In this document: piece by piece, positions 6,508 through 14,922 of the stretch
How the letters are laid out: every line of letters begins with the position of its first letter
Position numbering within the stretch: the stretch's first letter is position 1
From: Candidatus Avelusimicrobium fimicolum
Lineage (GTDB): Bacteria; Elusimicrobiota; Elusimicrobia; Elusimicrobiales; Elusimicrobiaceae
Reading direction: 5' to 3'
NCBI GenBank assembly: GCA_900541355.1
Contig: UQJU01000018.1
Span: 1-25,118 of the forward strand
DNA length: 25,118 nt
Position numbers and translations under genes: made by a program
Notes under the pieces: model-generated
Databases searched by the model: none
Told to the model about the DNA's origin: nothing
Seen by the model: only the letters and a program-made list of their open reading frames with translations

Positions 6508-7203
6508 TTAAATGGGGTGGAATTCCCCTTCGCTGTCCTGCCAAAGGAAACTCTCCCTAATAAATGTAAAACCTTCCACCGTAAACGTATCGTCCTGCGC
6601 CGGGATATCCACCCCCAGCCACGCGGCAATAAGCGTTTGCGGACGTTCCCACTTGCCTTGCACGTTTAAAAGCGTCAAACGCACAGCCGAATTGGAAACG
6701 GTTTGCGCTTTCCAAATGTACGGTTTGGCATTTTGCACAAGTGCCAGACCGCTCTCAGCCCGGCGGGTAATATCCACCCGGGCCGCATTAAAGAAATCTT
6801 CTGCTGTCTGTTCCGGGCCAAACAAGTCAAAATTTCCTTCCACCCGGTAAACCGCACCGACAGCCAAATTCTGCACCGAAGGCAACGCATAAGGCGCGCG
6901 TTGTACGTCTAAAAGCGTAAGCCCCTGCGGTTTAGCCTGTTCCAGCGAACGGCGCACCTGCTCTGCGGGGACGGAGGAAAGCAAATAAACATCTACATAT
7001 TCCCTTTCCGCCCGCACACCCATAGACGGTGCCGGACCGTACGCAAGCCGGGGCCAATTCTTATTGACCTTGGCCGGTTCGTAGGGCAACCCGCTGGCGA
7101 GCACCATACTGCGCACGGAATTAAATGTATTCCGCTGTGCCGCCGATTTTTCGGCACAGGTGAACACTATACGCATTTTATAAATTTTTGGCGTGTTTAT
7201 CAT
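6508..7203 (-). CDS. DUF2344 / TIGR03936 radical-SAM-linked protein
   Basis: 231 residues. Its beginning, MRIVFTCAEKSAAQRNTFNSVRSMVLASGLPY...AYGPAPSMGVRAEREYVDVYL, follows the pattern of the DUF2344 family (RIxFxKxG...SHLDLM...R.A.LP...G..P.P.......L..G..S..EY.D..L). Family members often lie beside, or are fused to, a radical SAM protein, with rng and rplU-rpmA-obg close by. The biochemical role is unknown; a part in rRNA or ribosome maturation is often suspected from context. Here the radical SAM partner is absent from the window and rng follows directly. Several positions normally conserved look altered (for example SHLD is not recognisable), so this copy may be divergent. The start is uncertain: ATG at 7203 or at 7176; neither has a Shine-Dalgarno. 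Confidence 0.75.
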   Translation of the reverse strand: MINTPKIYKMRIVFTCAEKSAAQRNTFNSVRSMVLASGLPYEPAKVNKNWPRLAYGPAPSMGVRAEREYVDVYLLSSVPAEQVRRSLEQAKPQGLTLLDVQRAPYALPSVQNLAVGAVYRVEGNFDLFGPEQTAEDFFNAARVDITRRAESGLALVQNAKPYIWKAQTVSNSAVRLTLLNVQGKWERPQTLIAAWLGVDIPAQDDTFTVEGFTFIRESFLWQDSEGEFHPI

Positions 7204-7207
7204 CTTT

Positions 7208-8551
7208 TTATGCCCGTATGCGGCGTGCGTAAACCGACTGCACCACCCCTAATGCCCATAAACTGGATACTAAATTGGACCCGCCATACGAAATAAACGG
7301 CAACGGAATTCCGGCTACCGGCACTATACCGATAAGCATCCCAAAGTTAACCAGCATATAGGTAAAAAACATTCCGAATATGCCTGAACAGACCAAATAA
7401 CCGTAGCGGTCGCTAGAACTGTATGCCACTACGATAATTCTCCATAAAATGAGTAAATAGAGTCCCAACACCAGCAGTGTTCCCCACAAGCCGAGTTCTT
7501 CCCCCACCACGGCCAAAATAAAATCTGTATGTTTTTCAGGCACAAATCCCAAGCGCGACTGGGTCCCCGAAAATAACCCCGAACCAAACACGCCCCCCGC
7601 CCCCATAGCAATTTGCGCCTGCAACACATTATACCCCGCTCCGCGCGGGTCGGATTTGGGGGCCAAAAAGGTTTCCACGCGCTTTCTTTGGTGTGGTTTC
7701 ATTTGGTGGTCCACAAAAATTCCGCCAAACAATCCCGCCAATACTACTAATGTAGCCAACACAAAGTAAAAGGACGGCAGGAACAAACGCAACTGTTTAA
7801 AAAACCACCAAGAAACATACCCCAGCACAATCACCAATACGGAAAATCCGGCCATATACCAACCGTTGTGAGCCAATTCGTAAAACGCACGCACCAGCCA
7901 GTATTCCTGCAAATCGGGGTGGAGATAGATATATGTCCAGGCAATCGTAAAAAACCCCGCTACTCCCGCAAAAAGGCCAATCAAACCCAAATAGAACACA
8001 TTGACGCCCGTGCAATAAAGCAAAACCAAAATGGCCGGAAACGTAACTACTACGGACGAAAAGTCCGGTTGCATCATAATCAGCCCAAAAACCGGCACTA
8101 AGAGCGCGCCCAACCCAAAGAGCGTGGAAACATCACGGATACGCTGTCCGCGTCTGTCCAAGAACGCGGCGGCGGCCAAAAGGGTCGCCACTCGGCAAAT
8201 CTCAGAAGGCTGCATAGAGAAAAAAGGAAGCACAAACCACGAACGCGAACCGCGCTGGTAGGTGCCGAACAATAATACCCCCACTAACAAAGCCAAAATA
8301 AAACCGTAGAGATATTTCCATTGTTCGTCAAAAATCTGGTAGTTAAAACTCCACCCCACAAAAAACGCAAAAGCCCCTACCGGCAGGGCTACCAAATGGG
8401 TGCGGACAACCGGGTTAGAAAAAGATAAACTGTTGACGGCGGACATAATGCACAGCGCGCCCAGTATTACCAGTAAAATCATTGCCCCAAACAACACATA
8501 GTCCAAACGGCTGCGGCTGGAATTTTTAGTAAAATTACGAAATACGGCCAT
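7208..8551 (-). CDS. rodA: Peptidoglycan glycosyltransferase RodA (SEDS family)
   Basis: 447 residues with about ten transmembrane helices. RodA polymerises glycan strands from lipid II in the elongation machine, paired with the transpeptidase PBP2. SEDS marks include QPSEICRVATLLAAAAFL (TM region), the extracellular stretch RKRVETFLAPKSDPRGAGYNVLQAQIAMGAGG, GFVPEKHTDFILAVVGEELG and the final GIPLPFISYGGSNL. It is longer than typical RodA (about 370) because of extra sequence between TMs in the middle (around 215-275). The ATG lies 1 nt after the stop of mrdA, so the pair is translationally coupled. Confidence 0.96.
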   Translation of the reverse strand: MAVFRNFTKNSSRSRLDYVLFGAMILLVILGALCIMSAVNSLSFSNPVVRTHLVALPVGAFAFFVGWSFNYQIFDEQWKYLYGFILALLVGVLLFGTYQRGSRSWFVLPFFSMQPSEICRVATLLAAAAFLDRRGQRIRDVSTLFGLGALLVPVFGLIMMQPDFSSVVVTFPAILVLLYCTGVNVFYLGLIGLFAGVAGFFTIAWTYIYLHPDLQEYWLVRAFYELAHNGWYMAGFSVLVIVLGYVSWWFFKQLRLFLPSFYFVLATLVVLAGLFGGIFVDHQMKPHQRKRVETFLAPKSDPRGAGYNVLQAQIAMGAGGVFGSGLFSGTQSRLGFVPEKHTDFILAVVGEELGLWGTLLVLGLYLLILWRIIVVAYSSSDRYGYLVCSGIFGMFFTYMLVNFGMLIGIVPVAGIPLPFISYGGSNLVSSLWALGVVQSVYARRIRA

Positions 8552-8552
8552 A

Positions 8553-10394
8553 TTAATCGGCGCTCCTTAATAACTCATCATAATCTTCGGCGGAGCGGGG
8601 ATTATTTTGGGGTGTGGCTTTCTTCTCTGCGGGCTTATTTAAATGAAAATAGGCTTCCAACATAGCGCGCGCAATCGGCCCGGCGGCAGAACTACCCCCC
8701 TCGCCAAATTCCACAAATACCGCCAACGCAATAGACGGTTCCTCCCCTTCTTTCCCCGCAAAAGCCATAAACCACCCGTGGTCTTTTCCGTGCGGATTCT
8801 GCGCAGTACCCGTTTTGCCATACACATCTAACCCTTTGATTTTCACGCGCCGCGCGGTACCATCATCCACCGTATGTTTTAAGGCTTTAAACAATAAATC
8901 GTATGTTTGGGGCTTCAAATCGGCCTTCTGCAAGATATCCGTCTTGCCCAGCACTTCGGTTTTGCCCGTCTGGTTGCTGACGATTTTTTCCACATAATAC
9001 GGACGATAGACATTTCCCCGGCTGGCTACGGCGGCCGCAAACTGCGCCATTTTTAAAGGAGTTACCAGCAGTTCCCCCTGCCCGATAGAAAGGTTCAATG
9101 TGTCGCCGATAAACCAATATGTTTTGTTACGCGCGCGACGGGTCGGGCCGTACAAGTTGCCTGCTTTTTCGCCGGGCAAATCAATCCCCGTTTGGCGGCC
9201 AAACATAAATTTGCGTTCCACCCGCTCAATGGCGGCGGCTCCGGTTTCGGAAGCCACGACATAAAAATATACGTCGCAGGAGTTGCTTACCCCGTCAAAG
9301 AAATCTACCGGGCCGTGCGTACTCCAACACTTAAACACGCGGGGGCCGGAATTATAATGCCCGGGGCAGTTGATTTTGCGTTTGACGTCTAAATGCCCGT
9401 CTTCCAAGGCGGCCGCAGCCGTAATAATTTTAAAAGTAGAAGCCGGCGGATAAATTCCCTGTACCGCCAGGTTATATTCGTTGATTTTTTTAGATTGTTT
9501 GGGGTTATCCTCATCGCTGTATCCTACAAAAATATTCGGGTCGTATGCCGGAGCGCTCGCCAAGGCCAACACCGCCCCTGTTCGCGGGTCCAACGCCACA
9601 GCGGCGCCACGGCCCGTTTTAGATTTTTTAAGGCCTTCTTCCGCCGCACGCTGCAAATCAAAATCCAACGTCAAATATACATCACTCCCGGCAGACCATT
9701 TTTTATCTTGGATAATGCTTTTTACACGTCCGCGGTAATCCACTTCCAAAAACACTCCGCCGTCGTGCCCTTTAAGTTTTTTTTCAAATTTCTTTTCAAT
9801 GCCGTTTTTGCCGATTTTGGAGTTTAAACGGTAGCCCATACTTTGGTCGCGCTTTTGCCACTCGCGCTCGTCCATACTCCCGATATAACCAATCAGGTGG
9901 CTGGCAAAGCCGCCATAGGGATAACTGCGTTTGGTTTCCTCAATCAAATACACGCCCGGATAATACAGTTGGAGTTCTTGCAAGGCCATTGTACTTTTGG
10001 TGGAAAGGTTTTCGGCAAGCAAGGTCGCCTTGCCCGTTTTAACCCCTTTTTCCACCTTGGACAACACGTCGGCTTCACTCATCTTTAAATGCGGGGCTAA
10101 ATCGTGCGCCAGTTGGTTTAAATATTCAGGATCCTTGCGCCCTGCGGAAAGGTAATAAAAACTAAATGCCGGGGCATTTGAGGCCACTGCTACGCCATCT
10201 GCGGTAAACACGCGCCCGCGCGGAGCCGTCTGGTACAAAATTTGCGTACGGTTGCGCTCTGCCATTTTTAAATAAGCATTGTGGCGCAAAACCTGGATAT
10301 CCACCAAACGCAACGCAATGACCGCTCCGGCCACAGCGGCCAGAATCATCATTGTTTTTAAACGCGCATTAAAAAATATCCGGGTAACTGCCAT
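8553..10394 (-). CDS. mrdA: Penicillin-binding protein 2 (elongasome transpeptidase)
   Basis: 613 residues. An N-terminal membrane anchor (about 12-30) is followed by the PBP dimerisation domain (TAPRGRVFTADG at 56-67) and the transpeptidase domain. Active-site motifs are Ser319-Thr-Phe-Lys322 (nucleophile in STFK), Ser372-Cys-Asp374 (SxD, the PBP2-type variant of SxN) and Lys527-Thr-Gly529. It cross-links stem peptides of new glycan made by RodA at the cell cylinder and is stimulated by MreC. It sits between mreD and rodA; a 9-nt gap separates it from mreD, with AGGA as Shine-Dalgarno. The C-terminal 30 residues are charged and variable. Confidence 0.96.
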   Translation of the reverse strand: MAVTRIFFNARLKTMMILAAVAGAVIALRLVDIQVLRHNAYLKMAERNRTQILYQTAPRGRVFTADGVAVASNAPAFSFYYLSAGRKDPEYLNQLAHDLAPHLKMSEADVLSKVEKGVKTGKATLLAENLSTKSTMALQELQLYYPGVYLIEETKRSYPYGGFASHLIGYIGSMDEREWQKRDQSMGYRLNSKIGKNGIEKKFEKKLKGHDGGVFLEVDYRGRVKSIIQDKKWSAGSDVYLTLDFDLQRAAEEGLKKSKTGRGAAVALDPRTGAVLALASAPAYDPNIFVGYSDEDNPKQSKKINEYNLAVQGIYPPASTFKIITAAAALEDGHLDVKRKINCPGHYNSGPRVFKCWSTHGPVDFFDGVSNSCDVYFYVVASETGAAAIERVERKFMFGRQTGIDLPGEKAGNLYGPTRRARNKTYWFIGDTLNLSIGQGELLVTPLKMAQFAAAVASRGNVYRPYYVEKIVSNQTGKTEVLGKTDILQKADLKPQTYDLLFKALKHTVDDGTARRVKIKGLDVYGKTGTAQNPHGKDHGWFMAFAGKEGEEPSIALAVFVEFGEGGSSAAGPIARAMLEAYFHLNKPAEKKATPQNNPRSAEDYDELLRSAD

Positions 10395-10403
10395 ATAAAA
10401 ATC

Positions 10404-10898
10404 CTATCTTTGCCGGCAAACAGAGCCGCAGGCCAACACCCGGCGAACTATCCAAAACACCGCCGGAGCCAAGAACGCACAGAAAAATGCACCTCCCAGC
10501 ACACTCCAAAAGCCGGGCCACATTGCGGCGGAAGCAAACCACCATACAAGAAGCGCATTAATCACGCTGACTAAAACAGACAAGCCAAACACGCTAATAA
10601 CCTGCGGGAAAATCCCGTCAAAGTCAAACCGTTCCGCCAACGCATAAATAATGCACGAGGCCACCGTAAAGGAAAAAGCATTGTAGCCAAACAGTTTCGT
10701 GGCGAAAAAATCTAAAAACAGCCCGCATACAAAAGCCGCCGGATAACCAAACGCAGGCTTTAATACGGCGCAAAAAGCAACCGTAAAGGCCAACATAATA
10801 TTCACGCTCAATCCCCAAAAAGAAAATAATGACGAAAAAGCCCAATGACACACCGTCGCCACTATAAACAGCAAAAGCAGTTTAATAAAACTCCACAT
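10404..10898 (-). CDS. mreD: Rod shape-determining protein MreD
   Basis: 164 residues, very hydrophobic, with about five membrane helices. Sequence conservation in MreD is low; the call rests on length, topology, the FGYPAAFVCGLFLDFFATKLFGYNAF segment (typical G...GL..D......G......Y) and position between mreC and mrdA. MreD is an inner-membrane member of the elongation complex with MreC, RodA and PBP2. The ATG is 3 nt after the mreC stop, with GGAGG inside the mreC end. Confidence 0.9.
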   Translation of the reverse strand: MWSFIKLLLLFIVATVCHWAFSSLFSFWGLSVNIMLAFTVAFCAVLKPAFGYPAAFVCGLFLDFFATKLFGYNAFSFTVASCIIYALAERFDFDGIFPQVISVFGLSVLVSVINALLVWWFASAAMWPGFWSVLGGAFFCAFLAPAVFWIVRRVLACGSVCRQR

Positions 10899-10901
10899 AG
10901 G

Positions 10902-11759
10902 TTAGTTGCCTCCGTTTCCTGTAATCACAAACAGTTCACGCACCGCCGATGAGCGCACCAACGGAGTTACTTCCACCGTAAGGGCTGTTTGAAAACTCTC
11001 GTCCTCGCGCACGCCGCTTACTTCGCCGACTAAAATTCCCGCCGGAAAGATACTGCTGGTTGCCGCAGTATAGACTTTATCGCCTTTTTCCACCCGGGTT
11101 AAAAGGGGAATATATTTAATGCGCACAGCGCGCGGCCCGTTGCCCGTTAAAAGGCCTTCCTCTTTGCCGCGCTCTAAATAAACAGCGGCGGAAAAATCTT
11201 CGTCGCGCACCAAAAGCACTTTGGCCGTACTTTCTGTGGCTTCCACCACCACACCCGCCAAGCCTTCCTGCCCTTCTTCCATAGAAATTACAGCACTGCG
11301 CTCGGTTATACCGTCTTTTAGACCTTTATCAATAATAACGGCGTTCCATTGGGAAGGCTCGCGATAGGCCACTTTCGCCCAGATGCCTTTCCAACGGTGC
11401 GTGCGGGATAATTTCAACAAATCGGTTAAACGTCCGTTTTCGTCCAAAATGGCTTCGGCTTGGGACGAAAGCAACTTCGTCATTTCAATTTCCTGTTTGA
11501 GTTCGCGGTTTTCCCGGTGGGCGTCTAACAATTCCCGCACCGTTTGGTTGACATTTTCCGCATATTTGGCCGTAGCGTGCGCCGCGCGCACCTGCGGCAA
11601 GAAAACATACGCCAGCACTGCCTTAACAGAAGATACAAAACCTTCCAGCGGTAAAATCATTAGCAGGAAGGACGTTAATAAAAAAATTAAAGGGAGCAAA
11701 AAACGACGGCGTGAGCCGGGTTCCTGCTTTTTGGATGACTTTTTTTTATGTGATAACAT
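10902..11759 (-). CDS. mreC: Rod shape-determining protein MreC
   Basis: 285 residues: a basic cytoplasmic tail (1-18), one transmembrane segment (about 19-38), a coiled coil (about 62-117, rich in heptad Leu/Glu) and the periplasmic beta domains (from WAKVAYREPSQWNAVIIDKG onward, including GLAGVVVEATESTAKVLLVRDEDFSAAVYLER). MreC bridges cytoskeletal MreB and the periplasmic enzymes and activates PBP2. Unlike its neighbours it is separated from the gene before it (mreB) by a 100-nt gap with a terminator, and has no clear Shine-Dalgarno. A promoter-like pair lies so close to the ATG that the mRNA might be leaderless. Confidence 0.94.
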   Translation of the reverse strand: MLSHKKKSSKKQEPGSRRRFLLPLIFLLTSFLLMILPLEGFVSSVKAVLAYVFLPQVRAAHATAKYAENVNQTVRELLDAHRENRELKQEIEMTKLLSSQAEAILDENGRLTDLLKLSRTHRWKGIWAKVAYREPSQWNAVIIDKGLKDGITERSAVISMEEGQEGLAGVVVEATESTAKVLLVRDEDFSAAVYLERGKEEGLLTGNGPRAVRIKYIPLLTRVEKGDKVYTAATSSIFPAGILVGEVSGVREDESFQTALTVEVTPLVRSSAVRELFVITGNGGN

Positions 11760-11767
11760 AACTCAAA

Positions 11768-11795
11768 TCTGTATGGGGAAATTTCCCCTTTTCAA
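11768..11795 (-). promoter_or_regulatory. Candidate mreC promoter with a dyad in the spacer
   Basis: On the minus strand TTGAAA (11795-11790) is followed by a 16-nt spacer and TACAGA (11773-11768), a weak -10. The spacer holds the perfect 14-bp palindrome GGGGAAATTTCCCC (11788-11775), a position where repressors often bind. The predicted start point is within a few bases of the mreC ATG (11759). Confidence 0.35.
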
Positions 11796-11798
11796 ACG

Positions 11799-11836
11799 AA
11801 AAAGCGGACACGGTCCCTTAAAGAACTGTGTCCGCT
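11799..11836 (-). terminator. Intrinsic terminator after mreB
   Basis: On the minus strand AGCGGACACAGT (11836-11825) pairs with ACCGTGTCCGCT (11814-11803) with one mismatch and a 10-nt loop, followed by a T5 run (11803-11799). It lies 23 nt past the mreB stop and would end, or partly end, the ribosomal-protein/mreB transcript before mreC. Confidence 0.82.
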
Positions 11837-11859
11837 AAAAGGTTTTCTGCAACCGTCTG

Positions 11860-12903
11860 CTAGAAAGATTTACCGCGGGAGCCGAAGAAGCGGGAGCCTT
11901 TTTCGTTCAGTTGTTCCAAGAACTTACCCGTGCCCAAGGCCACGCAACTAAGCGGGTCTGCGGCGCGGTGAACGGGGATATCCGTTTCTTTGCGAATCAG
12001 TTCGGTAATGCCTCTTAACAGGCTGCCGCCACCGGCCACCACAAGCCCTCTATCTACGAGGTCCGCGGCTAATTCCGGCGGGGTTTCTTCCAAGGTGCTT
12101 TTAATCACGTCAATAATCAGGCGCACCGGCTCCATCAACGCTTGGCGGATTTCTTCCGAAGTTACCGTCAAGGTGCGGGGCAGGCCCTGTGTCTGGTCGC
12201 GCCCTTTTACTTCCATTGATTTTTCTTCCTTTAAGGGATAGACGGAACCCAGGTTGATTTTCACTTCCTCGGCCGTCGTTTCGCCAATAATCAGATTGTA
12301 TTTTTTGCGGAAATACTGCACAATGCACTCGGTTAATTCGTCGCCGGCCACGTCAATAGACTTGGCAACCACCATCCCGCCCAGCGAGATAACGGCCACT
12401 TCCGTCGTGCCTCCGCCGATATCAACAATCATACTTGCGTGCGGTTCCGCGATGGGCAAATCGGCGCCCATAGCCGAAGCCATGGGCTCCTCTATCAAAT
12501 AGACCTCGCGCGCACCCGCTTGGCGGGCGGCATCATCTACCGCGCGTCTTTCCACGCCGGTAATGTCCGAGGGAATGCCAATCACAATTCTGGGACGTAA
12601 CAGACTGCTTCTGCTGTGGACCTTGCGGATGAAATAACGAATCATTTCTTGCGTAACTTCAAAGTCCGCAATGACGCCGTTCTTCATCGGGCGCACGGCC
12701 ACAATATTAGCCGGGGTTCTGCCAAGCATTTGCTTGGCCTTCGCGCCGACGGCCTTCACTTCGCCGGTTTCTCTTTCCACAGCGACAACGGACGGCTCGC
12801 GAAGCACGATGCCTTTATCTTTGACATAGATTAGACAGTTGGCCGTGCCAAGGTCCATACCTAAATCAGAAGAGAAAAGCCCCCCAAGATAGTCTATTAC
12901 CAT
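11860..12903 (-). CDS. mreB: Rod shape-determining protein MreB (bacterial actin)
   Basis: 347 residues, the usual MreB length. The actin-fold ATP site is visible: phosphate-1 loop MDLGTANCLIY (16-26), phosphate-2 DIGGGTTEVAVIS (161-173) and the adenosine loop VVAGGGSLLRG (288-298). The N-terminal hydrophobic VIDYLGGLFS may help membrane binding. MreB filaments orient the elongation machine along the cell circumference, implying a rod or at least elongated cell. It starts 10 nt after rplQ with AGGTGA as Shine-Dalgarno, so it appears co-transcribed with the ribosomal genes, and is followed by a terminator. Confidence 0.98.
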   Translation of the reverse strand: MVIDYLGGLFSSDLGMDLGTANCLIYVKDKGIVLREPSVVAVERETGEVKAVGAKAKQMLGRTPANIVAVRPMKNGVIADFEVTQEMIRYFIRKVHSRSSLLRPRIVIGIPSDITGVERRAVDDAARQAGAREVYLIEEPMASAMGADLPIAEPHASMIVDIGGGTTEVAVISLGGMVVAKSIDVAGDELTECIVQYFRKKYNLIIGETTAEEVKINLGSVYPLKEEKSMEVKGRDQTQGLPRTLTVTSEEIRQALMEPVRLIIDVIKSTLEETPPELAADLVDRGLVVAGGGSLLRGITELIRKETDIPVHRAADPLSCVALGTGKFLEQLNEKGSRFFGSRGKSF

Positions 12904-12913
12904 AAGCGCTCAC

Positions 12914-13258
12914 CTATTCAACCAATTTAACGATGGCCACTTCGGCATTATCGCCTTGGCGCAGCCCCGCGCGGTAAATGCGGCAGAAGCCGCCGGCGCG
13001 GTTGGCATAGCGGGAAGCCAACACTTCAAACAATTTCTTTACAGCCGTGGCATCCTTCAAGGTGTCTTTGGCGGCACGTTCGTTGTTGGCTTTGGCCAGC
13101 GTGATGAGCCCTTCCACCACGCGTCTAACTTCTTTGGCTTTGGGCAGCGTGGTCTTCACTTGTTCGTGAAGAATAATGCTGGTGGCCATATTGTTAAGCA
13201 TAGCCTTGCGGTGGGACGCAGTCTTGCCCAATTTTCTGTATCCGGTATTTTTAATCAT
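12914..13258 (-). CDS. rplQ: Large-subunit ribosomal protein L17
   Basis: 114 residues. The N-terminal block YRKLGKTASHRKAMLNNMATSIILHEQVKTTLPKAKEVR is diagnostic of L17; the C-terminus ends with GDNAEVAIVKLVE, the usual end. L17 sits near the peptide exit tunnel. Last ribosomal gene of the alpha operon, 17 nt after rpoA, with GGAGTAG as Shine-Dalgarno. Confidence 0.98.
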   Translation of the reverse strand: MIKNTGYRKLGKTASHRKAMLNNMATSIILHEQVKTTLPKAKEVRRVVEGLITLAKANNERAAKDTLKDATAVKKLFEVLASRYANRAGGFCRIYRAGLRQGDNAEVAIVKLVE

Positions 13259-13275
13259 ACGCTAAAAACTACTCC

Positions 13276-14274
13276 TTAAATTTTCATACCGAGCGAAAGT
13301 TTCATCTCGGCCAGTCTTTCTTTGATTTCGTCCATAGATTTGGCACCGAAGTTCTTAATCATTTTCAAGTCATCTTCGGTCATTTTAACCAAATCGCGGA
13401 CCGTGTTAATATTTTCGGATTTAAGACAATTAATGGAGCGGGACGACAATTCAATAAATTCAATGGACTGGTTGAGCAGTTCATCCAATTTGGAATTGAC
13501 ACTCGCGCCGGCGACAGCCCCCGTAGCAGACACGGGTTCTTCCACCGCTTCGTCGCTGGTGGTAGCCACGCAATCGTCTTCGCCTTCAATCGTGAAAATA
13601 TGCAAAGAACTGGACAGCAATACCGCTGCACGGTGCAACGCCCGGGCCGGAGCCAAGGTGCCGTCGGTGGTAATTTCCAAAATCAAGCGGTCATAGTCCG
13701 TTTTCTGGCCGACACGGGCAGGTTCCACATCATAGTGAACCTTCACAATCGGAGAAAACAGGGCATCCACCGGGATAAACCCAGCAGGGCGCTGAATTTT
13801 GGTTAAATCTTCGGCAGGCACATAACCCTTGCCGCGGGAAATTTCAATTTCCATTTCCAGGCTGCCGCCTACTTCCAAGGTGGCCAAGGCCAGGTCTTTA
13901 TTGACAATTTCCACACCGGACGCTTCTTCAATATCCGCAGCCGTAACCACGCCGGGTTTGGTGACGTGCAACTGCAAATATTCACGGTTTTTGCCTTCCA
14001 TTTTCACGCGCAGACGTTTCATATTGAGCAAAATATTGATAACGTCTTCCCGCACGTTGGGAATCGTGCTAAATTCGTGCACGGCACCCGCGATTCTGAC
14101 GGCAGTTACAGCAGCCCCTTCCATACCGGAAAGTAAAATCCGGCGCAGGGAGTTGCCCACCGTATGACCGTAACCGCTTTCGTACGGCTCGGCAATAAAT
14201 TTGCCGTAAAAGTCGGACGCGGTTTTTTCTTCCAGTTGAATCTTTTGCGGAAGGACTATTTCGTTAAAAGCCAT
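13276..14274 (-). CDS. rpoA: RNA polymerase alpha subunit
   Basis: 332 residues from the ATG at 14274, chosen because GGAGG sits 6 nt upstream; an ATG four codons earlier (14286) would place that Shine-Dalgarno inside the gene. The N-terminal domain (GKFIAEPYESGYGHTVGNSLRRILLSGMEGAAVTAVRI) dimerises and assembles beta and beta'. After a flexible Ala/Glu/Ser-rich linker (about 235-258) comes the C-terminal domain (ELSSRSINCLKSENINTVRDLVKMTEDDLKMIKNFGAKSMDEI), which binds UP elements and activators. Placed as usual between rpsD and rplQ. Confidence 0.98.
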   Translation of the reverse strand: MAFNEIVLPQKIQLEEKTASDFYGKFIAEPYESGYGHTVGNSLRRILLSGMEGAAVTAVRIAGAVHEFSTIPNVREDVINILLNMKRLRVKMEGKNREYLQLHVTKPGVVTAADIEEASGVEIVNKDLALATLEVGGSLEMEIEISRGKGYVPAEDLTKIQRPAGFIPVDALFSPIVKVHYDVEPARVGQKTDYDRLILEITTDGTLAPARALHRAAVLLSSSLHIFTIEGEDDCVATTSDEAVEEPVSATGAVAGASVNSKLDELLNQSIEFIELSSRSINCLKSENINTVRDLVKMTEDDLKMIKNFGAKSMDEIKERLAEMKLSLGMKI

Positions 14275-14287
14275 TATTGCCTCCAAA

Positions 14288-14917
14288 CTATTTAGAATAG
14301 TATTCTACGATGAGCTGCTCGTTGACAGGGTAGGACATTTCCGCTCTGTCGGGCCATCTTAAAAGTTTGCCGGTCATCTTCTCCGCATCGTATTCCAAGA
14401 AGCTCGGGCGCTGGTTGCGCTTTTCGGCATCCGTCAAGGCTTGCTTTACTTCCACATTTTCAGCCAAGGCGGCATTCAGGGTTACTTTGTCGCCCAAGCG
14501 CAACTGGTAAGAAGGCACGTTTACGGCTTTACCGTTTACGGTTACATATCCGTGCAATACCAACTGGCGAGCGGCTTTAAGCGAAATGGCAAAACCCAAG
14601 CGGCGGACGGTGTTGTCCAAGCGGGTTTCCAATTTGCGCAAGAAATTTTCACCGGTCTGGCCTTCGGCCTTGGCAGCGGCATCAAATAAATTGCGGAACG
14701 GAATTTCAGACATACCAGATTGAAGTCTGGCTTTCTGTTTTTCCTGCAAACGAATACCGTATTCGGACACTTTGGCTTTTCTAACTTTGCCGCCGCGTTT
14801 GGTTACGGCCGCCAACTTGTCAATAACACAGTTGGTGTAGCATTTGCTCCCTTTCAAGAAAAGTTTGCAATCTAATTTTCTGCACTTTTTGCAGCTGGGT
14901 CCTGTATATCTAGACAT
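14288..14917 (-). CDS. rpsD: Small-subunit ribosomal protein S4, zinc-binding type
   Basis: 209 residues. Start ATG 14917 matches the family start MSRYTGP and has AGGAGAG about 10 nt upstream; a longer frame would run into rpsK. The N-terminal cysteines C9, C12, C26 and C30 make this the zinc-type (C+) S4. The S4 RNA-binding domain follows (LDNTVRRLGFAISLKAARQLVLHGYVTVNGKAVNVPSYQLRLGD, about 94-140). S4 starts 30S assembly by binding the 16S 5' domain and, in enterobacteria, represses the alpha operon. Confidence 0.97.
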   Translation of the reverse strand: MSRYTGPSCKKCRKLDCKLFLKGSKCYTNCVIDKLAAVTKRGGKVRKAKVSEYGIRLQEKQKARLQSGMSEIPFRNLFDAAAKAEGQTGENFLRKLETRLDNTVRRLGFAISLKAARQLVLHGYVTVNGKAVNVPSYQLRLGDKVTLNAALAENVEVKQALTDAEKRNQRPSFLEYDAEKMTGKLLRWPDRAEMSYPVNEQLIVEYYSK

Positions 14918-14922
14918 AAATC

